A stretch of 64,000 bases of DNA from assembly GCF_006874465.1 (NCBI RefSeq), contig NZ_VIRL01000002.1:625939-689938 (forward strand), read 5' to 3'. The notes beneath the pieces were generated by a model. That model searched no databases. It was given only the letters and a program-made list of their open reading frames with translations, and was not told where the DNA came from. Position 1 is the first letter of the stretch. The number at the start of each line of letters is the position of its first letter. This document shows positions 53,545 through 61,492 of the stretch, in pieces. Origin of the DNA: Microbispora bryophytorum (GTDB lineage Bacteria; Actinomycetota; Actinomycetes; Streptosporangiales; Streptosporangiaceae). Both the position numbers and the translations under genes were made by a program.

Positions 53545-53570
53545 CTAAGTCGTACATCGGTGTTCGGATT
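53510..53570. promoter_or_regulatory. Operator pair A (two copies of the 24-bp TetR-island palindrome)
   Basis: Site A1 53510-53533: AACCTGAACA, ACTG, TGTTCGAGTT. Site A2 53547-53570: AAGTCGTACA, TCGG, TGTTCGGATT (left arm degenerate). Start-to-start distance 37 bp. It is placed to control the minus-strand MFS gene. Confidence 0.78.
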
Positions 53571-53733
53571 GCTGTGTGACGACGGTCATAGTGCGCTGTC
53601 GCTCCAAAGAGGAGAAGAGTCCGTTGCCGGGGCCGGTGACGGTCTCGCCGCCGGGCATGGTGGTGATGCCTGTGCCCGGAAGCTCCGCGTCGGTGAGGTC
53701 GGCCGGCGGCTCGGCGAGCGCGCCGGAGTGCAT
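53545..53733 (-). CDS. Small hypothetical ORF coupled to the membrane protein gene
   Basis: 62 aa beginning MHSGALAEPPADLTDAELPG. Its ATG overlaps the stop of the preceding membrane-protein gene as TGATG, the classic coupling arrangement. The first about 45 codons show normal high third-position GC; the last about 15 do not and run into operator site A2, so the present C-terminus may be a truncated or recent end. No family recognised. Confidence 0.4.
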   Translation of the reverse strand: MHSGALAEPPADLTDAELPGTGITTMPGGETVTGPGNGLFSSLERQRTMTVVTQQSEHRCTT

Positions 53734-54446
53734 CAGGTGGAGAGTTGGCGGGCCCGTCCGAAGGTGCGGCCGAGCAGCACGTAGCCCAACGCGTACGGGG
53801 CGGCGCCGATGATCTCGAAGACGGATGTGATCATGGAGTGCGGTCCGAATCCGAACAGGGACGCGGTCCCGCCGATCGCGTACACGACGCCGCCGAATCC
53901 CAGGAGCAGGCCGGCCCACCGTTGGCCGTACCGGTTGAGCAGCAGGGTGAGCAGCACGCATCCCAGAGGGAAGACGATGTTCGCGGCCAGCACGATGATG
54001 CCGCCCTCGACGTCGATGTCCTTGGGGGTGTGCACGAGGTCGGGCGCGTACTTGGCCGTCACCGGGTTGTGGCCGCCGTCGAAGACGATCAGGCCGAACC
54101 AGAGCATGGTCCCGGCCAGGGCGGTGTACAGCGTGGTGACCGCGCGCGAACCGAACCTGTTCATGACCAGAGCCAGGACACCGGCCAGACAGGTTGCCTG
54201 GACCAGCAGGCTGATGGCCTCCATGGAATGGGTGAAGGCGTACCACTGGGCGCCCGCCGCGATGTCGTGCCCGTCGCGGGCCGGGTGCAGGATGACGGTG
54301 AGCAGGAAGAGCGGGCCCCCGATCATCGCGGTGAGCTTCACCGTCACCCGTACGCTCCGGGTGCCGTCCTCGGTGTTGTGGTGGCGGAGGGGTGGGGGCG
54401 GTGTCGTCGTGCCGGCGTCATCGTGTGCCGAGCGGTGGCTGCTCAT
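53733..54446 (-). CDS. Multi-pass membrane protein of unknown function
   Basis: 237 aa from ATG 54446, with AGGAGAACGACG directly upstream; longer in-frame starts are not needed. About seven hydrophobic segments (VKLTAMIGGPLFLLTVILHP; SMEAISLLVQATCLAGVLALVM; VTTLYTALAGTMLWFGLIVFDGG; IIVLAANIVFPLGCVLLTLLLN; and others). I do not recognise a characterised family; it has the look of DUF4386-like or small sensory membrane proteins. Operator pair B lies about 190 bp upstream. Confidence 0.72.
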   Translation of the reverse strand: MSSHRSAHDDAGTTTPPPPLRHHNTEDGTRSVRVTVKLTAMIGGPLFLLTVILHPARDGHDIAAGAQWYAFTHSMEAISLLVQATCLAGVLALVMNRFGSRAVTTLYTALAGTMLWFGLIVFDGGHNPVTAKYAPDLVHTPKDIDVEGGIIVLAANIVFPLGCVLLTLLLNRYGQRWAGLLLGFGGVVYAIGGTASLFGFGPHSMITSVFEIIGAAPYALGYVLLGRTFGRARQLST

Positions 54447-54906
54447 CGTCGTTCTCCTGGATCTTGTTGCCTTGCGGTGCCCGTCCGGTGCGTGGCTCGG
54501 CGGGGCGGCCGGCGCGACGACGGCGCGGAAAGCCGAGGCCAGGGTGACGCCGGTCGGCCGTCGGCGGTGACGGCGGACGGGACGGCGACCCCGAGTGCCG
54601 CCGAGTCGGTGGGTGGTGTTCACGGTTCCCGAATCAACCTGAACAGCCGTGTTCGGGTTTCAGGCTAACATCTAATTCGTACATAGGTGTTCGGGTTTGG
54701 TACGGCGAAGTCTCCAGGTCGCTGTCACCGGAAAGAGGCGTCGGCGGTCGCGGCGCGGTGGCGACGCGGTGGCGACGCGGTGGCGAGGAGGTCTGACGCC
54801 TTCAGATTTCACCTGGCGGAGCCCATGCCGAGCCGCGCCGCCGCGGCGTGGACGTGCGGCGTGGGCGTGCGGCGTGGGCGTGCAGGGCGGACGGTGAGGT
54901 CGGCGG
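54447..54906. promoter_or_regulatory. 460-bp intergenic region with operator pair B
   Basis: No convincing gene. It carries operator sites B1 (54636-54659) and B2 (54674-54697), an AT-rich stretch between them that should hold the minus-strand promoter, and three tandem 12-bp copies of GACGCGGTGGCG-type sequence near 54751-54787. The leader of the membrane-protein gene would be about 200 nt. Confidence 0.5.
54636..54697. promoter_or_regulatory. Operator pair B (two copies of the 24-bp palindrome)
   Basis: B1: AACCTGAACA, GCCG, TGTTCGGGTT. B2: AATTCGTACA, TAGG, TGTTCGGGTT. Start-to-start distance 38 bp. The sequence between them also resembles pair A, so the two promoter regions look like ancient duplicates. 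Confidence 0.82.
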
Positions 54907-55557
54907 TTAAGGAGCCGGTGCGGGTACGGCCGTGCCGGGCGCGGTAAGGGCGGCGAGCAGCGTCGCCGAGATGACCCGTGCGGCATCGTCGGCGTCCAGC
55001 CGGCCGGCGGCGGTGTCCTCCGCCGCGGCGTGCATCAGGCTGAACACGGTCGTGACCATCCACCTCTGGGGCAGGTCGTCGCGGAAGGCGCCGGCGTCCC
55101 GCCCGCGATCGATGATCGTCTGGACCCTCTGCAGGGTCCGGTCGTGGACGGCCCGGATTCGCTCCGGGGGTAGTTCGCGGTGGGCGGCCCGGAGCACGGA
55201 GTGAAGCTGGTGGACGATCCGCCATGAGGCGCCGACGAGCCGGGTCAGCGCCTCGCGCGGGTCACCGGTGGTGTCGGTCGCGTCGAGCGCGGCGTCGGAC
55301 TGCTCCATCGTGCGGGTCAGGACGGCGTCGACGAGATCCGCCCGAGTCTTGAAGTGCCCGTAGAGCGTGACCCGGCCGACCCCCGCCGCCTTGGCCATGT
55401 CGGCGACGCTGGCGTCGGCGTCGCGGGCCAGGCAGAGCTGGGCCGCGTCCAGGATGGACTTGATGTTGCGCCGGGCGTCGGCTCGCCGCTCGGCCTGCGG
55501 CGCGGGGCGCTGCGCGGACCGCGACCTGTCGCCGGCGCCGCGCGGTGTGGCTGCCAT
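54907..55557 (-). CDS. TetR-family transcriptional regulator, centre of a local regulon
   Basis: 216 aa. After a basic 25-residue lead, the helix-turn-helix reads ILDAAQLCLARDADASVADMAKAAGVGRVTLYGHFKTRADLVDAVL in outline. The C-terminal half (PREALTRLVGASWRIVHQLHSVLRAAHREL) is of the TetR_C_33-like group. It is divergent from the haloalkane dehalogenase gene, with three palindromes between them; four more copies flank genes downstream. It is the natural candidate for binding all seven. Confidence 0.92.
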   Translation of the reverse strand: MAATPRGAGDRSRSAQRPAPQAERRADARRNIKSILDAAQLCLARDADASVADMAKAAGVGRVTLYGHFKTRADLVDAVLTRTMEQSDAALDATDTTGDPREALTRLVGASWRIVHQLHSVLRAAHRELPPERIRAVHDRTLQRVQTIIDRGRDAGAFRDDLPQRWMVTTVFSLMHAAAEDTAAGRLDADDAARVISATLLAALTAPGTAVPAPAP

Positions 55558-55594
55558 TTCCGCTCCTGCACTCCCTGAGCCGACGTTCCCGAGT

Positions 55595-55702
55595 AACTCG
55601 AACAGTTTAGTTCACGTTGCCGCCGTGCCGTGCGAACGCTAAGTCGAACGCTTGTGTTCGAGTTGATGGTAGTGTCAGAACTCGAACACGTTTGTTCAGG
55701 TT
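55595..55702. promoter_or_regulatory. Operator triplet C (three copies of the 24-bp palindrome)
   Basis: C1 55595-55618: AACTCGAACA, GTTT, AGTTCACGTT. C2 55641-55664: AAGTCGAACG, CTTG, TGTTCGAGTT. C3 55679-55702: AACTCGAACA, CGTT, TGTTCAGGTT. They lie between divergent tetR and the dehalogenase gene; C2 and C3 are 38 bp apart, like pair B. Confidence 0.85.
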
Positions 55703-55804
55703 GACGGCTGATTGGGCGGTTCGCCGACTACCAGGGGGCGTTCCTGCCGCACTGCCACAACCCCAACCCGGCCGACGGATCGGCCACGACAGCGAGGACT
55801 ACCG

Positions 55805-56938
55805 ATGACCGCAGACGGCCCTGACGACCGTGACGACGCTCCCGCGCCGGCCTTCCTGACTCGCCGCCACATGCTCGGCGTCGGGACCGCCGCCGCGGCG
55901 AGCGGTCTGCTCCGCTTCCCGCCCCCGGTGCACAACGGGCAGCCGCAATCGGCGCCGGACCCCCACATGAAGGTGTTGCGTACGCCGGAGTCCCGATTCC
56001 GGAACCTGGCCGACTACCCGTTCGAGCCGCGCTACGTCCATGTCGACGCCGGCGACGGCACCGGTGCCCGGCTGCGGATGCACTACGTCGACGAGCGGCC
56101 GGCGGGCGCGGTGAAGCCGTCCGGGCAGACGATCCTGCTTCTTCACGGGCAACCGTCCTGGAGTTACCTCTACCGGCACGTGATCCCGCCGCTCGTGGCC
56201 GCCGGGCATCGCTGCATCGCCCCCGACCTGATCGGCTTCGGCCGCTCCGACAAGCCCGCGTCCCGTTTCGCGTATACCTACCAGCGTCATGTGGACTGGC
56301 TGCGCGAAGCCGTGTTCGAAAGGCTCGGCCTGCTCGACGTGACCATGGTGTGTCATGACTGGGGAGGCCTTTTGGGGCTGCGGTTGCTGGCCGAACATCC
56401 CGGCCGGTTCCGCCGCGTGGTGGCGACGAACACCTATCTTCCAACCGGGGATCAGGACGTCGGCCGGGCCTTCCACGCGTGGACGCAGTACAGCCAGCGG
56501 GCCGACCCGTTCGACGCCGGAACCGTCGTCGAGGCGGGCACGATCAGCGAGCTCAGTCCAGCGGTGAAGGCCGGATACGACGCACCGTTCCCCGACGAGA
56601 CTTATCGGCAGGGCGCCCGCCAGTTCCCCCTCCTGGTGCCCATCACGGCATGGGACGAGGCCACCGTTCCCAACCGCAACGCGTGGGCTGTGCTGCAAAC
56701 GCTGTCCGTGCCGTTCCTGTGCGCGTTCAGCGACCACGTGATCCTGCTGCCGCAGGCGCCGAACACCGACGACCCGAGCTATGCCGTCCCCCAACCGGAC
56801 CAGTGGCTACGCGAGCGCATTCCGGGCGCCCAAGGTCAACCGCACACCACCATCGCCGACGCGGGCCACTTCGTCCAGGAAGATCGGGGCCCCGAACTCG
56901 CCGCGATCGTCAACCGCTTCATCGAGTCGACCCGGTAG
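55805..56938 (+). CDS. Tat-exported haloalkane dehalogenase (subfamily I-like)
   Basis: 377 aa from ATG 55805. A twin-arginine signal (LTRRHMLGVGTAAAASGLL) precedes an alpha/beta hydrolase close to DhlA-type enzymes: LLHGQPSWSYLYRHVIPPL, nucleophile Asp with halide-binding Trp in VCHDWGGLLGL (near residue 186), acid in CAFSDHVIL and His in ADAGHFVQED. The expected reaction is hydrolysis of a carbon-halogen bond to an alcohol; epoxide hydrolase activity is less likely without the paired Tyr evidence. Export of this enzyme type is unusual. Three TetR palindromes lie upstream. Confidence 0.86.
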   Translation: MTADGPDDRDDAPAPAFLTRRHMLGVGTAAAASGLLRFPPPVHNGQPQSAPDPHMKVLRTPESRFRNLADYPFEPRYVHVDAGDGTGARLRMHYVDERPAGAVKPSGQTILLLHGQPSWSYLYRHVIPPLVAAGHRCIAPDLIGFGRSDKPASRFAYTYQRHVDWLREAVFERLGLLDVTMVCHDWGGLLGLRLLAEHPGRFRRVVATNTYLPTGDQDVGRAFHAWTQYSQRADPFDAGTVVEAGTISELSPAVKAGYDAPFPDETYRQGARQFPLLVPITAWDEATVPNRNAWAVLQTLSVPFLCAFSDHVILLPQAPNTDDPSYAVPQPDQWLRERIPGAQGQPHTTIADAGHFVQEDRGPELAAIVNRFIESTR

Positions 56939-56970
56939 GGCCGGCCCTGGCCCGTCAGAGGCGGGCCGAT

Positions 56971-56994
56971 CCCGCGCGCCCGCCGGCGCGCGGG
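56971..56994. terminator. Bidirectional terminator-like hairpin
   Basis: CCCGCGCGCC, loop CGCC, GGCGCGCGGG: a perfect 10-bp stem between the convergent dehalogenase and cupin genes. It has no T-run. Confidence 0.6.
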
Positions 56995-57009
56995 CCGGTC
57001 ACGGGCCGG

Positions 57010-57426
57010 TCAACGGACCCAGGGCGGCACGAGCCGGTCGGTCCCCTTGGGCGCGAGGTCGCAGGCGTCCGCGGCGGTGATCCCGCCGGGGTTGTAGACC
57101 TCGCAGCCGGCCGGCGCGGCCACGATCGCGCTGAAGCCGGCCTCCGCGTCGGCGCGCACCCGGCGGCTGACGTCGGCGGGCATGACGACGGTGTCCCCGG
57201 CCTCGACGGCGACGGTCTCGCCGCCGAGTTCGACTGTCGCGCCGCCGGTGAGGAAGGTCCACACCTGCTCGCCGTCGCTCGCGTGGTGGGGACCGTTGTT
57301 CCCGGCGGGCATGTCCACCCGCCAGACGGCCTGGGTGGCGCCTCCCTGGGTGGGCGAGGCGAGGGTGGTCATGACGCCGTTGGGAGTGGTGCTCCTGCGG
57401 CTGTCGGCGGAACGGATGACAGGCAT
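57010..57426 (-). CDS. Small cupin-domain protein (copy 1)
   Basis: 138 aa. A single cupin barrel: HHASDGEQVWTFLTGGATVELGGETVAVEAGDTVVMPADVSRRVRA holds the two cupin motifs, with fewer metal-binding His than classical cupins. It is about 60 percent similar by eye to the next gene, so the pair arose by tandem duplication. A C-terminal extension (NPGGITAADACDLAPKGTDRLVPPWVR) is specific to this copy. The ligand is unknown; it is probably controlled by the MarR operator upstream of the pair. Confidence 0.88.
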   Translation of the reverse strand: MPVIRSADSRRSTTPNGVMTTLASPTQGGATQAVWRVDMPAGNNGPHHASDGEQVWTFLTGGATVELGGETVAVEAGDTVVMPADVSRRVRADAEAGFSAIVAAPAGCEVYNPGGITAADACDLAPKGTDRLVPPWVR

Positions 57427-57522
57427 GCGTGACTCCTTGGAGACGGAGCGGTGGCCGGGTGCCGGACGGGTCGCCGGGCCGGTCCACGGGGGGCAGGGCG
57501 AGAGAAGGAGGAGGGGCAGAGG

Positions 57523-57900
57523 TCAGGCGATCCAGGGCGGCACGCCGTGCACCGTGCCGTCGGGCAGGATGGCCCTGGCCCCGGCGGGGGCGGTGACGAC
57601 GGCGGTGAAACCCACGTCGGCGCCCGCCGTGACGCGCCGTGGGGTCGAGGGCGGCATGACCACGGTGTCGCCGGGCGCGACCGTGAACGTCTCGCCGCCG
57701 AGTTCGACGGTGGCGGTGCCGTCGAGGAACGTCCACACCTGCTCGGCGTCGAAGTCGTGCGGCGGCCCGCTCGTCGCGGGGGTCGCCTCGACGCGCCACA
57801 CGGCCCGCGTGGCGCCGCCCAGGGTGGGCGAGGCGAAGGTGGTCATGACCCCGGCCGGGGTCTCGGATCTGCGGGATTGGGCATGACGGATGACAGACAT
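57523..57900 (-). CDS. Small cupin-domain protein (copy 2)
   Basis: 125 aa, ATG start with AGGAGA 8 bases upstream and a -10-like TATCTT inside the MarR operator arm. Cupin motifs: DFDAEQVWTFLDGTATVELGGETFTVAPGDTVVMPPSTPRRVTA. Both copies begin with the same MxVIRxAxSRRSxTPxGVMTTxASPTxGGATxAVWRVE pattern. It is divergent from a MarR gene. Likely role: binding or processing a small molecule sensed by that MarR (inference). Confidence 0.9.
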   Translation of the reverse strand: MSVIRHAQSRRSETPAGVMTTFASPTLGGATRAVWRVEATPATSGPPHDFDAEQVWTFLDGTATVELGGETFTVAPGDTVVMPPSTPRRVTAGADVGFTAVVTAPAGARAILPDGTVHGVPPWIA

Positions 57901-57916
57901 CGTCGGCGTCTCCTAA

Positions 57917-57961
57917 GATAGACAACGTTGTTGTCGGTAATAGTGAACCAGGTTGTCTATC
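57917..57961. promoter_or_regulatory. MarR operator between cupin and marR genes
   Basis: A perfect 10-bp inverted repeat, GATAGACAAC (57917-57926) and GTTGTCTATC (57952-57961), encloses a smaller dyad GACAAC, GTT, GTTGTC (57921-57935). It covers both divergent promoters. Confidence 0.75.
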
Positions 57962-57962
57962 T

Positions 57963-58430
57963 GTGTCAATCGACCCGCCCGGCTTCGAGCTGCCCCTGCG
58001 GCTCTTCCTGGGGTTTCGCGTTCTCATCGACGAACTGCACGCCGAGCTCGCCCGTCAGGGGCATCCGCATGCCCGTCCCATGCACGGCTTCGTCATGCAG
58101 GCGATCGGCACGGAGGGCACGACCGCGGTGGACCTGGGCCGCACGCTGGGCGTCAGCAAGCAGGCGGCGGGCAAGACCATCGAGACGCTCGAACGCCTCG
58201 GCTACGTGGAGCGCGCCCGCGACTCCCGCGACACGCGCCGCAAGATCGTACGGCTCACGCCGTCGGGGGTGGACGTCCTGGCGCGCTCGGCCCGGATCTT
58301 CGACGACCTGCGGGCGCGCTGGGCCGCCGTCATCGGGGACGAGCGGCTCAGAGACCTGGAGGCCGACCTGCGGAAGGTGACGCCGCAGGACGTCTTCCGC
58401 CTCGACGTGCCCGGCTGGTTCGGCGCCTGA
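57963..58430 (+). CDS. MarR-family transcriptional regulator
   Basis: 155 aa, GTG start right after the inverted repeat. Winged-helix core: MQAIGTEGTTAVDLGRTLGVSKQAAGKTIETLERLGYVERARDSRDTRRKIVRLTPSGVDVLA in outline. It is divergent from the two cupin genes and probably represses both them and itself. Confidence 0.92.
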   Translation: MSIDPPGFELPLRLFLGFRVLIDELHAELARQGHPHARPMHGFVMQAIGTEGTTAVDLGRTLGVSKQAAGKTIETLERLGYVERARDSRDTRRKIVRLTPSGVDVLARSARIFDDLRARWAAVIGDERLRDLEADLRKVTPQDVFRLDVPGWFGA

Positions 58431-58489
58431 CCCGGCAGGGGTGCGGGATCGGGCGCGGTGGGGCGGCGGCCGGCGGGAGCGGGAGCGGT

Positions 58490-58570
58490 AAGGCCGGGAT
58501 CAGGAGCGGCGGGAATCCAGCGGCGGGGATCCAAGGCGGGGATCAGGAGCGGCAGGGATCAGGAGCGGCG
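58490..58570. repeat. Imperfect tandem GGGATCAGGAGCGGC repeats
   Basis: Four to five degenerate copies of a 14-15-bp unit in the convergent gap between the MarR gene and the MFS gene. Non-coding. Confidence 0.65.
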
Positions 58571-60226
58571 GCGGGGCAGGGCCAGGGACGTGGCCGCGCC
58601 GAGCACGCACAGGCCGCACGTGATCAGGAAGATCTCGGTGTACTCCGCGTGCAGCGCCGCTTGGACCTGCGCCGTGTAGTCCGCGAGCCTGCGGGCGTAC
58701 TCGGCCGCGTCCACCCCGAACGGCAGCGGCGTGTCCAGGTGCGCGGTGAGCGACTGGAACCGGTGGAAGCCCCAGGCCGACAGCGCGGCCACGCCCAGCA
58801 GCATGCCCATCATCCTGGCCACCACGACCGCCGCCGACGCCACGCCGTGCCGCGCCGCCGGGACCAGGCGCAGCACCGCCGACGAGACCGGGGCGATCAC
58901 CCCCCCGAGGCCGAGGCCGGCGACCACGAGGTCGGCGTCCATCCGCACGCCGGCCGACGCCAGGTCGAGCGGCCACCGGGAGATCAGCCAGTAGCCGGCG
59001 GCGGCCACCGCCATCCCCGCGACGGCAACCGGGCGCTCGCCGAACCGCCGCACCAGGATCCCGCCGAGGAACGCCGCGACCGCCAGCGCGGCGAGGAACC
59101 GGGTGAGCACCAGGGCGCCGCCCACCGCGTCCTCACCGAGCAGCGTCTGCGCGGCCAGTTGTACGTCGACCAGCGTGACCAGCAGCGCCGCACCGGCCAG
59201 CAGGCTCACCGCCAGCGTGGCGAGCAGCGGTGTCCTGGGCACGCCCGTCAGGTCGAGCAGGCGGACCGGGGAGCGGATCTCCCACAGCACGAACAGCACC
59301 GCCGCGACCGCCCCGGCGGCCACGCACGGCAGTCCCCACGGCGGCAGCACGGCCGTGTCGGGGGAGGGGTTGTAGAGCCCGGCGACAAGCAGGCCGAGCG
59401 CCAGCGCGAGCAGGACGCCGCCACCCGCGTCGACCGTCCCGGCGTTCGCCTTCCGCGCGTCGGCCGTCCCCGCGTCCGCCCTCCTCGCGCCCGCCGTCCC
59501 CGTGTCGACCGTCCTCGCGTCCGCCGTCCCCGCGTCCGACTCGCCGGAGGGCCGGCCGTACGGCTCTCGCCCGCCGGGGACGGCCACCTGCACGGCGACG
59601 GCGGCCAGCAGCGCGAGCGGGAGGTTGACCCAGAAGATGCCGCGCCATCCGGCGAGCGCGGCCAGGCCCGCGCCATAAAGCGGGCCGAGCACGCTGCCGA
59701 GCTCCTGCGCGGCGCCGACCACCCCGAGCGCCACCGGCCGGGCGCGCTCGTCCCACAGGTCACCGATGAGGGCCATGGTGATCGGCAGCAGCGCGCCGCC
59801 CGCGACGCCCTGCAGCGTACGGCCCGCGACCAGCGCGGGCACACTCCCCGCCAGGGCGGTGACGAGGGAACCGGAGGCGAACCCGGCCAGGCAGGCGTGG
59901 ATCAGCGCGCGCCTGCCGTACCGGTCGGACAGGCGGCCGAGCAGCGGCATCGCCGCGACGTAGCCGAGCAGGAACCCGGTCACGACCGGGGTCGCCCGCT
60001 CCAGGTGGTTCAGCGGCACCCCGACGTCGGCGGCGACGTCCACGAGCACGGTGACGACGACGTACGCGTCGAGTGCGGCGAGCAGCACGGCGGCGCCGCC
60101 GACGCTCAGCGCGAGACGCCGGTGCCGGGCGGAGGGCCCGGCGGTTCCGGTCGCCCGGGTCTGCCCGGCCGCGCCGTCCGCGTCCGTGGCGTCGCCGGCG
60201 TCGGTGGCGTCGGTGGCGTCCGTCAC
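58559..60226 (-). CDS. DHA2-type MFS exporter, P55-like
   Basis: 555 aa, GTG start overlapping the lipoprotein stop (GTGA). About fourteen helices; motif [21 protein letters not shown] and antiporter motif C region [38 protein letters not shown] low-complexity loop of about 40 residues (repeated AGTADAR units) separates helices near the middle. Coupling to an LppX/LprG lipoprotein gene matches the mycobacterial lprG-P55 (Rv1411c-Rv1410c) operon, which moves triacylglycerides and lipoglycans. Function here is inferred from that context. Confidence 0.87.
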   Translation of the reverse strand: MTDATDATDAGDATDADGAAGQTRATGTAGPSARHRRLALSVGGAAVLLAALDAYVVVTVLVDVAADVGVPLNHLERATPVVTGFLLGYVAAMPLLGRLSDRYGRRALIHACLAGFASGSLVTALAGSVPALVAGRTLQGVAGGALLPITMALIGDLWDERARPVALGVVGAAQELGSVLGPLYGAGLAALAGWRGIFWVNLPLALLAAVAVQVAVPGGREPYGRPSGESDAGTADARTVDTGTAGARRADAGTADARKANAGTVDAGGGVLLALALGLLVAGLYNPSPDTAVLPPWGLPCVAAGAVAAVLFVLWEIRSPVRLLDLTGVPRTPLLATLAVSLLAGAALLVTLVDVQLAAQTLLGEDAVGGALVLTRFLAALAVAAFLGGILVRRFGERPVAVAGMAVAAAGYWLISRWPLDLASAGVRMDADLVVAGLGLGGVIAPVSSAVLRLVPAARHGVASAAVVVARMMGMLLGVAALSAWGFHRFQSLTAHLDTPLPFGVDAAEYARRLADYTAQVQAALHAEYTEIFLITCGLCVLGAATSLALPRRRS

Positions 60227-60870
60227 GACGCGGGCGGGGCGATGGTCACGGGGGCGTCGTAGTCCCCCAGGGTCACGGCCACGGAGCCGCCGGTGAGCGG
60301 CAGGTCGAGCTTGAGCAGGCGGCTGGTGGCCTTGTCGATCCAGAGCGTGCCGGTGACTCCCTGCTGAATGCCGGGAACCAGCGTGGCCAGCACATCCTGC
60401 GACAGCGTGGCCGCCACCCGGTAGGCGGTGGCGTCGCCGACCTTCTCCTCCGCCTGCGTGTGTACGTCCTTCGCGGTGGACAGCAGCCCGGGCACACCGG
60501 TCAGCACGGCGGAGGGGTTGTAAAGGGCCAGGAGCTGCTGGCGGGTCATCGTCTGGAAGCCGCCGGTGGGTCCCTTGAAATAGACCTTGTCGCCGACGAG
60601 CACGAACTCGATCTCCTGCAGTCCAGCGATCTCGATCTGCAGGGTGCCCTTGGCGTCGCCCTCCCGGGTGAGGCTGCCCTCGGCGTGCCGCACCGGTACG
60701 GCGGGCTTGCCCTTGGTCGCGATCGTGAAGGCGACCGTCGTGACCGTCCGCATGGCCTCGGCCGAGCGCTTCAGCAACGCGGGACCGTCCGGCAGGGCGG
60801 CCTCGCTCTTCGCGCTGCACGCGGTCACGAGCAGCAGGCCGGCCACGACGAGCCCGAGGATTGTTCGCAC
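60223..60870 (-). CDS. LppX/LprAFG-family lipoprotein (LprG-like)
   Basis: 215 aa, GTG start; -10 box TACGAT lies 6 bases upstream (leaderless). Lipobox LLVTACS with Cys near residue 18. The LppX_LprAFG beta-barrel-half fold is recognised from [24 protein letters not shown]-like [21 protein letters not shown] segments and [21 protein letters not shown] [15 protein letters not shown]. In mycobacteria LprG carries acylated lipids across the envelope. It is coupled by overlap to the downstream DHA2 exporter. Confidence 0.9.
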   Translation of the reverse strand: MRTILGLVVAGLLLVTACSAKSEAALPDGPALLKRSAEAMRTVTTVAFTIATKGKPAVPVRHAEGSLTREGDAKGTLQIEIAGLQEIEFVLVGDKVYFKGPTGGFQTMTRQQLLALYNPSAVLTGVPGLLSTAKDVHTQAEEKVGDATAYRVAATLSQDVLATLVPGIQQGVTGTLWIDKATSRLLKLDLPLTGGSVAVTLGDYDAPVTIAPPAS

Positions 60871-60986
60871 AGCCGGATCGTAGCGAGCGGGCGTGGCCGG
60901 TACGCGCTCCCTCGGGAATCGGTTTGGCGCGGCCGGTCGCGGGAAGTCGGGACCGGGTGCCTACCCCGTGCCGCCCCGCAGCCTCC

Positions 60987-61454
60987 TCACCTGATGCCGC
61001 GGAGCGCCTGGAGACGATCGATGATCGGCGTGTAGATCTGCTCCAGGGTGGACACCTCCTCGGGGGTCATCAGGTCGACGAAGTGCCGGCGGACGCTCGC
61101 CACGTGGTCCGGCGCCACCCGCTGGATCATCTCCCAGCCGGGGTCGGTCAGCACGGCGAACGTGCCGCGCCGGTCGTCCTCGCAGTCCTGCCGGGTCACC
61201 AGGCCGGCGGCCTCCATCCGGGAGATCTGGTGGGACAGCCGGCTGCGCGACTGGATCGTGGCGTCGGCCAGCTCGCTCATGCGCATGCGCCGGCCGGGAC
61301 TCTCCGAGAGGTTCACGAGAATCTCGTAGTCGTTCAGCGACAGCCCGATGGCCTGCAGCTCCCGGTCGAGCTGGTGGAAGAGCAGGCGATGAGCGGCCAG
61401 GTGTGCCCGCCAGGCGCGCTGCTCCTGCGGGGTGAGCCAATGAGGGGCGTCCAT
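60987..61454 (-). CDS. MarR-family transcriptional regulator
   Basis: 155 aa from ATG 61454, chosen because -10 TATGCT lies 7 bases upstream; an ATG at 61466 overlaps that box. Winged-helix core: [66 protein letters not shown] in outline. It is divergent from a cation diffusion facilitator gene, with only 38 bp between starts, so shared control is likely. Confidence 0.92.
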   Translation of the reverse strand: MDAPHWLTPQEQRAWRAHLAAHRLLFHQLDRELQAIGLSLNDYEILVNLSESPGRRMRMSELADATIQSRSRLSHQISRMEAAGLVTRQDCEDDRRGTFAVLTDPGWEMIQRVAPDHVASVRRHFVDLMTPEEVSTLEQIYTPIIDRLQALRGIR

Positions 61455-61492
61455 GATGCCCAGCATAAGATCACTTGAACGAACGGAGCGGA

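Noticed and set aside
55595..55702. SOS (LexA) boxes in the TetR island
   Set aside because: The repeats contain GAAC and GTTC, but separated by 6 bases; the actinobacterial LexA box has 4. The gene content also does not fit SOS.
57010..58027. 342-codon minus frame through both cupin genes
   Set aside because: The two cupin frames are clear and start with good ribosome-binding sites; the long frame is an Arg-rich shadow.
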